Below, piece by piece: positions 54,476-59,522 of a stretch of 59,522 bases of DNA; within the stretch, counting starts at the first letter, position 1, and each line of letters starts with the position of its first letter. This DNA comes from Thermus filiformis (lineage in GTDB: Bacteria > Deinococcota > Deinococci > Deinococcales > Thermaceae). Location: assembly GCF_000771745.2 (NCBI RefSeq), contig NZ_JPSL02000034.1, positions 1 to 59,522 on the forward strand, given 5' to 3'. The position numbers and the translations under genes were made by a program. The notes under the pieces were generated by a model. It made no database searches and had not been told where the DNA came from. It saw only the letters and a list, made by a program, of their open reading frames with translations.

Positions 54476-55326
54476 GGAGGCTCTCGGACGGAAAAGGCCG
54501 CTTCGCCCTGCTGGCGGCCGACCAACGCCCCCCCTTGTACCAGCTGGTGAGCGCGGCCAGGCCGGGGATCTCCCGGGAGGCCCTGGGGGAGGAGGTGGCC
54601 CGGCTCAAGGCCCTGGTGGTGGAGGTCCTGGGGCCGCTGGCCACAGGAGTGCTTCTAGACCCGCTGCATGGGGGGCTGGCCTTGGATCGCCTCCCCCGGC
54701 AGGCCGGTCTTCTTCTCACCCTCGAGGACCACCGCTTCCGCGAAACCCCGGAGGGGTTCCGCCTGAGCCGGCCCATACCCCGCTGGGGGGTGGGGTCGGC
54801 GGCAAGGGTGGGGGCCGATGGGGTGAAGCTCCTCATCTGGTACCGCCCTGATGCTCCAGAAGAGGTGCGACGGCACCAGCTTGATCTGGTTCGCAGGGTA
54901 GGCCAAGCCTGTAACCGATGGGGGCAGGCTTTCATCCTGGAGGTATTGCCCTATCCCCTCCCGGGGGAGGATAAGCCCCCCGCGCTCTGGGAGGAGATGC
55001 TACGGGACTTCGCCGATCCCGGTCTCGGGGTGGACCTTTACAAGCTGCCGTATGTTCCCGGGATGCCTTCCCGGTTCAGCCAGGTCCTTCCCGCCCCCTG
55101 GGTTCTCCTTTCCGGAGGCCGCGATGCCCGCTCCTTCCTCCTGGCCTTGGAAGAGGCTTTGGCCTCAGGAGCCCGGGGATTCCTGGCCGGAAGGGCCTTT
55201 TGGCTTGAGGCCCTCTCCGCCTACCCCGACTGGGCTTCGGTGCGAGAAGGTCTGGAAGCTTCTAGAAGCGTCATGAAGCAGGCGGTGGAACTCCTCGCCG
55301 CCCTTTCCCCGGAGGAGGTAGCGTGA
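54442..55326 (+). CDS. Class I aldolase of the YihT/LacD family
   Basis: A 294-residue Schiff-base aldolase. The start is the GTG at 54442, seven bases after AGGAGG and 34 bases inside the kinase gene; an ATG at 54424 lacks a good site. It aligns along its length with YihT: RFALLAADQR, ATGVLLDPLHGG, ADGVKLLIWYRPDAPEE, VDLYKLPY (Schiff-base K201) and PWVLLSGGRDARSF, then ARGFLAGRAFW with R251 at the YihT Arg253 position. LacD tagatose-bisphosphate aldolase is the other close family but is longer, near 325. Likely reaction: sulfofructose 1-phosphate to dihydroxyacetone phosphate and sulfolactaldehyde. Confidence 0.82.
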   Translation: MDGAFGKRLALRRLSDGKGRFALLAADQRPPLYQLVSAARPGISREALGEEVARLKALVVEVLGPLATGVLLDPLHGGLALDRLPRQAGLLLTLEDHRFRETPEGFRLSRPIPRWGVGSAARVGADGVKLLIWYRPDAPEEVRRHQLDLVRRVGQACNRWGQAFILEVLPYPLPGEDKPPALWEEMLRDFADPGLGVDLYKLPYVPGMPSRFSQVLPAPWVLLSGGRDARSFLLALEEALASGARGFLAGRAFWLEALSAYPDWASVREGLEASRSVMKQAVELLAALSPEEVA

Positions 55327-57419
55327 AGCCCGACCCCTTTGCCCTGCGACCCTGGGAGCCCAAAGGGTGGCGCTGGGTAGAGCACTCTCCCACGCGCATC
55401 CACCTACAGCTGGAAGAGGTGCCCCTCATCCTGGAAGCCGTGGGTCCTAGGGTGCTTCGCCTGCGGCTGGGAAGCCCCGGAGGGAAGGACTACGGCATCC
55501 TTCAGGACCTCACCCCCCATCCCCTGAAAGGGGAAGCGGGCGAGGGTTGGCTGCGAGCGGTCTTTGGGGAAGGGGAGTTGCGGCTGGAAGCCAACCCCTT
55601 GCGCCTTCGCCTTTTCTGGAGAGGGCGGGAGGTCTTGACTTCCAGCACCGACGGCCACATACGGGGCGGGCTCCGCCTTCCCTTCCTCGCTCGAGGCGAA
55701 GGGGCCTGGTCTTTGGCCCTCGCCTTGGAAAGCGGAGAGGCGGTCTACGGCCTCGGGGAAAAGTTCTCCTCCTTGAACCGGCGGGGCGGGCTCTACACCA
55801 GCTGGAACGAGGATGCCCTAGGGGTGAACACTGAGCGGAGCTACAAGAACGTGCCCTTCCTGTGGAGCCCCCGGGGCTGGGGCCTTTTCGTCCACACCAC
55901 CGCCCGCACCCATCATGGGGTGGGGTACCCTCCTTGGAGCCACCGGAGCTACGTCTTGCTGGCCGAGGAGGAAGGGCTGGACCTCTTTTTCTTGCTGGGC
56001 TCCCCCGCCGAGATCCTTAAGGCCTACGCCGACCTCACGGGGCATGCGCCCCCTGTACCCCGTTGGAGCCTGGGGGTCTGGTGGAGCCGCTGCTACTACT
56101 CCACAGCGGAGGAAGCCCTGGCCGTGGCGCAGAGGCTCCGAGTTGAGGCGTTCCCGGGGGACGTCTTGCTCCTGGACGGCCGGGCCTGGCTAGAGGTGGA
56201 AACCCGCTGCACCCTGGACTGGGATCCCCGGCGCTACCCGGATCCTCAGGCGTTCGTGGCCGCCCTGAAGGGCTTGGGGTTTCGCCTCTGCCTTTGGGAG
56301 TACCCCTACGTTTCCGTCCACAACCCCCTCTTCCACGAGCTGGCCACCCGGGGGTTCTTTCTCCGGGACAGGGAGGGGAGGCCCTACGTGTACCATTGGG
56401 ACCCCGAGCCCTTTGGCCAGTTGCTCACCCCTCTACCCCCTTCGGGCATTCTGGACTTCACTCAGGAAGAGGTGGTTCGGTGGTGGCAGGAGCGGCACCG
56501 AAGCCTCTTCTCTATAGGCGTGGATGTCATGAAAACCGACTTCGGGGAGCAGGTTCCCGAGGAGGCGGTGGCCGCCAACGGGGATACGGGGAAGCATCTC
56601 CACAACGCTTATGCCCTTCTTTACAACCGGGCGGTCTACGAGGCGACCCCGGAAAGGCTGGTCCTCGCGCGGAGCGGGTTTGCGGGAAGCCACCGCTACC
56701 CCCTGCACTGGGGGGGTGATCCTCAGGCGGACTGGGAGGGCTTGGCTGCGAGCATCCGCGGAGGGCTTTCCTGGGGGATGTCCGGAGGGGCCTACTACGC
56801 CCACGACGTGGGGGGGTTCTACGGCACCCCGGAGCCCGAACTCTACCTCCGCTGGGCCCAGGCGGCGGTTTTCTTCTCCCACATCCGCTTTCACGGAACT
56901 TCTCCCCGGGAACCCTGGTACTTCGGGGAGGAAGTGGCCCGGGCGGTGCGCGCCTTTTTAAGGCTGAGGATGCGGCTTATCCCCTACCTGGAAAGGACTA
57001 TGGAGGAGTCCCTTCCCTTAGGCCTTCCCCTGGTCCGGCCCTTGCCCCTGGCCTTTCCTGAGGACCCTTACGCCGGCGGGTTTGCGGACGGAGAGTTCCT
57101 CCTCGGGCCCGACCTTTTGGTGGCTCCCGTGCTACGCCCAGGAGGGGAGGTGCAGGTGTACGTGCCTCGAGGGCGCTGGTACGATCTGTGGGAGGGCAGG
57201 GCCCATGAAGGACCGGATCTCCTCTCCTTCCAGGCGGCTCCGGAAAGGATCCCCCTCTTGGCGCGAGAGGGGGCGGTGATCCCTTGGGGAAGCTACGCCT
57301 CGAGGGCCGAGGAAGTGGCTTTGGAAGGATTCCTTGTGGTGGGCGAAGGGGTTCCCTCGTTGGGAAAGAAGGAGTTGGGACGAATCTCAAGCGGTTTTCA
57401 CCTCGGGGAGCTTCTCTGA
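55323..57419 (+). CDS. GH31 alpha-glycosidase (YicI-like)
   Basis: A 698-residue family 31 glycosidase, GTG start overlapping the aldolase stop behind GGAGGAGG. The N-terminal beta domain has VYGLGEKFSSLNRRG near residues 141-155. The barrel carries the nucleophile D406 in VDVMKTDFGEQVP and the acid D466 in HWGGDPQADW, both as in E. coli alpha-xylosidase YicI, and RWAQAAVFFSHIRFHG later. It lacks the YihQ sulfonate pocket sequence. Where YicI has DCFWMK, this protein has DGRAWL (285-290), placing Arg287 by the substrate pocket. No signal peptide, so it acts inside the cell on imported glycosides. Substrate could be a sulfoquinovoside, alpha-xyloside or alpha-glucoside. Confidence 0.85.
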   Translation: MKPDPFALRPWEPKGWRWVEHSPTRIHLQLEEVPLILEAVGPRVLRLRLGSPGGKDYGILQDLTPHPLKGEAGEGWLRAVFGEGELRLEANPLRLRLFWRGREVLTSSTDGHIRGGLRLPFLARGEGAWSLALALESGEAVYGLGEKFSSLNRRGGLYTSWNEDALGVNTERSYKNVPFLWSPRGWGLFVHTTARTHHGVGYPPWSHRSYVLLAEEEGLDLFFLLGSPAEILKAYADLTGHAPPVPRWSLGVWWSRCYYSTAEEALAVAQRLRVEAFPGDVLLLDGRAWLEVETRCTLDWDPRRYPDPQAFVAALKGLGFRLCLWEYPYVSVHNPLFHELATRGFFLRDREGRPYVYHWDPEPFGQLLTPLPPSGILDFTQEEVVRWWQERHRSLFSIGVDVMKTDFGEQVPEEAVAANGDTGKHLHNAYALLYNRAVYEATPERLVLARSGFAGSHRYPLHWGGDPQADWEGLAASIRGGLSWGMSGGAYYAHDVGGFYGTPEPELYLRWAQAAVFFSHIRFHGTSPREPWYFGEEVARAVRAFLRLRMRLIPYLERTMEESLPLGLPLVRPLPLAFPEDPYAGGFADGEFLLGPDLLVAPVLRPGGEVQVYVPRGRWYDLWEGRAHEGPDLLSFQAAPERIPLLAREGAVIPWGSYASRAEEVALEGFLVVGEGVPSLGKKELGRISSGFHLGELL

Positions 57420-57545
57420 GGCCGGGCGTGAAGCCCTCGGAAGCTTCTGGCCCGGCAAAGCCTACGCCAACCCTTCGAAACCGTGCCGACGCTGAAAGCC
57501 CGTCCTCCTCACCGCACCTTATCCTTGAGTAAGGAGGAGAAGAAC

Positions 57546-58967
57546 ATGCAGGAGTTTCCTACGGATGCCTTCATCGCCGGAAGGTGGCGTCCCCTTTCCC
57601 GCCGCTTTCCCGTGGTCTCCCCGGCCACGGGGGAGGCGGTGGCGGAGGTGGCGGACTGCGGCGAGGCGGAGGCCAGGGAGGCCCTGGAGGAGGCGGTGCG
57701 GGCCCAGAAGGCCTGGGCCCAGGCCACGGCCTACGAGCGGGCGGGGGTGCTCAGGCGCTGGTTTGAGCTCATCCTGGCCCACGAGGAGCCCCTGGCCCGG
57801 CTCATGGCCCTGGAGATGGGCAAGCCCCTCAAGGAGGGGCGGGGGGAGGTGCGCTACGCCGCGGGCTTCGTGGAGTGGTACGCGGAGGAGGCCAAACGGG
57901 TCTACGGGGAGACCGTCCCCTCCCAGTTCCCCCACAAGCGGATCCTGGTCCGCTACGAGCCCGTGGGCCCGGTCTACGGGATCACCCCCTGGAACTTCCC
58001 CGCGGCCATGGTGACCCGGAAGGTGGCGCCCGCCCTGGCCGCCGGGTGCAGCTTCGTGCTGAAGCCGGCGGAGGAAAGCCCCCTCACCGCCCTCTACCTG
58101 GCCCGGCTCTTCCAGGAGGCGGGGGGTCCTCCCGGGGTCTTCCAGGTCCTGCCCACCTCCGACCCTGAGGCGGTCTCCCGGCCCTTCCTGGAGGACGAGC
58201 GGATCCGGAAGCTCACCTTCACGGGGAGCACCGAGGTGGGGCTAAAGCTTTACCAGGAGGCGGCCAGGACGCTGAAGCGGGTCTCCCTGGAGCTCGGGGG
58301 CGGGGCGCCCGTTCTGGTGTTTAGGGACGCCGACCTGGAGCGGGCGGTGGCGGAGACCCTGCGGGCCAAGTTCCGCAACGCCGGGGAGTCCTGCGTGGCG
58401 GCGAACCGGATCTTCGTGGAGGCCCCCATCGCCGAGGCCTTCGCCCGGGCCTATGCGGAGGGGGTGAGGGCCCTTAAGGTGGGGGACCCCCTTGCGGAGG
58501 AGACGGACATCGGCCCCTTGGTGAACGAGGCGGCCTTGAGGAAGGTGCGGGCCCACGTGGAGGACGCCCTGGCCCGGGGGGCCTCGCTGGTGGCGGGGGG
58601 TGAGGCCAAGGGGCTTTTCTTCCTCCCCACGGTGCTTCTGGACGTGAAGCCGGAGAGTCTTCTTTTCCGGGAGGAGACCTTCGGGCCGGTGGCGCCCCTC
58701 ACGGTCTTCCAGGGGGAGGAGGAGGCGCTCCGGTACGCCAACGCCTTCCCGGTGGGGCTTGCGGCCTACGTGTTTACCCGGGACCTTTCGCGGGCCTTCC
58801 GGGTGGCGGAGGCCCTGGAGTACGGGATCGTGGGGGTGAACGACGGGGTGCCCTCCACGCCCCAGGCTCCCTTTGGGGGGATGAAGCGCTCGGGGCTGGG
58901 CCGGGAAGGGGGGAGGTGGGGCCTGGAGGAGTACCTGGAGGTGAAGTACGTCTCCCTGGGGCTTTAG
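57546..58967 (+). CDS. NAD(P)-dependent aldehyde dehydrogenase (GabD-like)
   Basis: A 473-residue aldehyde dehydrogenase starting at the ATG at 57546 behind AAGGAGGAG; the frame is open upstream through the gap but that part has no start signal. Catalytic residues are N150 (ITPWNFPAAM), E249 (SLELGGGAP) and C283 (NAGESCVAANR), the last box being typical of succinate-semialdehyde dehydrogenases. Sulfolactaldehyde dehydrogenases of known sulfoglycolytic pathways are GabD-like. It follows the GH31 gene after 126 bases with a GC hairpin, so it may be expressed partly apart. Here it would oxidise sulfolactaldehyde to (S)-sulfolactate. Confidence 0.9.
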   Translation: MQEFPTDAFIAGRWRPLSRRFPVVSPATGEAVAEVADCGEAEAREALEEAVRAQKAWAQATAYERAGVLRRWFELILAHEEPLARLMALEMGKPLKEGRGEVRYAAGFVEWYAEEAKRVYGETVPSQFPHKRILVRYEPVGPVYGITPWNFPAAMVTRKVAPALAAGCSFVLKPAEESPLTALYLARLFQEAGGPPGVFQVLPTSDPEAVSRPFLEDERIRKLTFTGSTEVGLKLYQEAARTLKRVSLELGGGAPVLVFRDADLERAVAETLRAKFRNAGESCVAANRIFVEAPIAEAFARAYAEGVRALKVGDPLAEETDIGPLVNEAALRKVRAHVEDALARGASLVAGGEAKGLFFLPTVLLDVKPESLLFREETFGPVAPLTVFQGEEEALRYANAFPVGLAAYVFTRDLSRAFRVAEALEYGIVGVNDGVPSTPQAPFGGMKRSGLGREGGRWGLEEYLEVKYVSLGL

Positions 58968-59119
58968 TCCTCCTCCCAAAACCCCGGCACCCCCAGGCTC
59001 CGCACCCCGGTCCAGTGGGCCAAGCCTTCCCCCTTGGCGACTTCCAGGGGCGGGGTCTCCTCCGGGCACAGAACCTGGGTGGGCGGCGGGTCCTTGGGTA
59101 CCCTGAGGGTTGCCTTGCA
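58964..59119 (-). pseudogene. Possible degraded gene end, unrecognised
   Basis: A minus-strand frame reads KATLRVPKDPPPTQVLCPEE, then AKGEGLAHWTGVRSLGVPGF, and stops at 58964, converging on the aldehyde dehydrogenase. It has natural-looking composition but no start, and the frame is lost upstream. The Cys-Glu-Glu and PPLEV stretch is faintly like the tail of oligopeptide ABC ATPases, but the match is too weak to name. Probably a decayed gene. Confidence 0.3.
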
Positions 59120-59144
59120 AGCCCCGGTGGTGGACGAAGCCCCC

Positions 59145-59375
59145 CTACTGGAGGTAGGCCAAGGCCCAGCCCTTCTGGACCAGCCACCGGTTCGGCTCCA
59201 CGCTCCGTACGGGAGCCACCGCCCTTTCCGTGGGGCCACTCTGGATCCCCTCCTCCCGGTGTTCTTCCTCCGGAGAAGCAACGCTAGGGCTCTCGATGTT
59301 CTCTCCGGGAAGCAACCTCACCGGGAACCCCACCGCGAAAGGGCGCACCACCCCGGTGTTCCCTTCGGGAAGCAA
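59145..59375 (-). pseudogene. Possible fragment of a staphylococcal-nuclease-like gene
   Basis: A 76-residue minus-strand frame ends EPNRWLVQKGWALAYLQ, which resembles the WLVxxGWALAY box of staphylococcal-type nucleases. The usual N-terminal catalytic part is not seen, the stop comes early for the family, and the upstream side is cut by the right IS fragment. It is best read as a decayed piece; the family call is weak. Confidence 0.3.
59260..59374 (-). repeat. Three imperfect copies of a GC hairpin element
   Basis: Copies begin on the plus strand at TGTTC, 59260, 59297 and 59357, each running TGTTC, a pyrimidine-rich stretch, CGG, then GAAGCAA. The third, with its upstream CGG (59354-59374), is identical over 21 nt to the element at 35012-35032 in reverse. 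They lie in decayed DNA next to the right IS fragment. Confidence 0.45.
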
Positions 59376-59395
59376 GGCATGGGTAACGAATCCCT

Positions 59396-59522
59396 CCAGA
59401 CTTGACCGCTATGACGCATAAAGCCCCAGGAACCTGAGGGCAAAGAGGGGATGGAAGGAAAAGGCTTCTAGGGCTGCCTTCTTCTTCCGCACCCCCTTGT
59501 GGTGCAGCAACGACACCAGAAA
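59396..59522 (-). mobile_element. Second copy of the IS right-end fragment, inverted
   Basis: Read on the minus strand this gives the transposase tail ...KKAALEAFSFHP, then FALRFLGLYAS and TAG, followed by CGGTCAAGTCTGG, after which similarity to the left fragment (1-128) ends. Several substitutions separate the two copies (for example HHKGVRKK here and HREGIRQK at the left), so they are related copies, not one piece repeated. The rest lies beyond the window. Confidence 0.8.

Noticed and set aside
57421-57456. Hairpin GCCGGG/CCCGGC after the GH31 gene as a terminator
   Set aside because: The stem is good but no T-run follows, so ending of transcription cannot be claimed.

Overview
The window is a GC-rich stretch of Thermus DNA, most likely from a megaplasmid. 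The xylose isomerase reads almost residue for residue like the known Thermus enzyme, start codons are often GTG, and genes commonly overlap as ATGA or GTGA. A plasmid maintenance module sits in the middle: RepA with a nine-copy iteron array, and ParA/ParB. Both ends carry the same outer fragment of one insertion sequence, pointing inward, so the window looks like a whole contig that stops at two copies of that element.

Layout. (1) 0.1-20.3 kb: a large accessory island. A WYL regulator operon (WYL, YbjN-like, NPFT-repeat protein, Cas4/RecB-like nuclease cut short by the left IS) runs leftward. Rightward run a second YbjN-like gene, a 1664-residue exonuclease-DinG-RecQ fusion, two coiled-coil proteins, an unknown protein, a NYN nuclease, a membrane vWA protein, a tubulin-like GTPase, another unknown and a BrxL-like AAA+ ATPase. 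This looks like an undescribed, BREX-flavoured conflict or DNA-processing system. (2) 20.3-23.7 kb: a toxin-antitoxin-chaperone triad in which the SecB-like chaperone carries its own helix-turn-helix, facing a UvrD-type helicase with an N-terminal RelE/ParE-like domain. (3) 23.8-31 kb: a complete type I restriction-modification operon that also holds a GIY-YIG nuclease and a small unknown gene. (4) 31-35 kb: parB (with a perfect 24-bp palindrome inside it), parA, repA and the iteron origin. (5) 35-44.7 kb, minus strand: a xylose operon (binding protein, permease, ATPase, ROK repressor, xylA, xylB) ending in an M24-type protein and two oxidoreductases. A broken glpD tail lies just beyond its promoter. 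(6) 45.3-59 kb: a GntR regulator and a tightly packed catabolic operon.

The last operon is the most notable metabolic find. Its genes are a two-subunit UxaA/SuyAB-type lyase, a 2-hydroxyacid dehydrogenase plus an LDH2-family dehydrogenase (the pair used to invert sulfolactate), a sugar ABC importer, a FucI-like isomerase, a YihV-like PfkB kinase, a YihT-like aldolase, a GH31 glycosidase and a GabD-like aldehyde dehydrogenase. In order they would take a sulfosugar glycoside through sulfoglycolysis (EMP type) to dihydroxyacetone phosphate, pyruvate and sulfite. The assignment is inferred by family and context. The GH31 is YicI-like rather than a classical YihQ, so the true substrate is open.

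No rRNA, tRNA or CRISPR array was seen.
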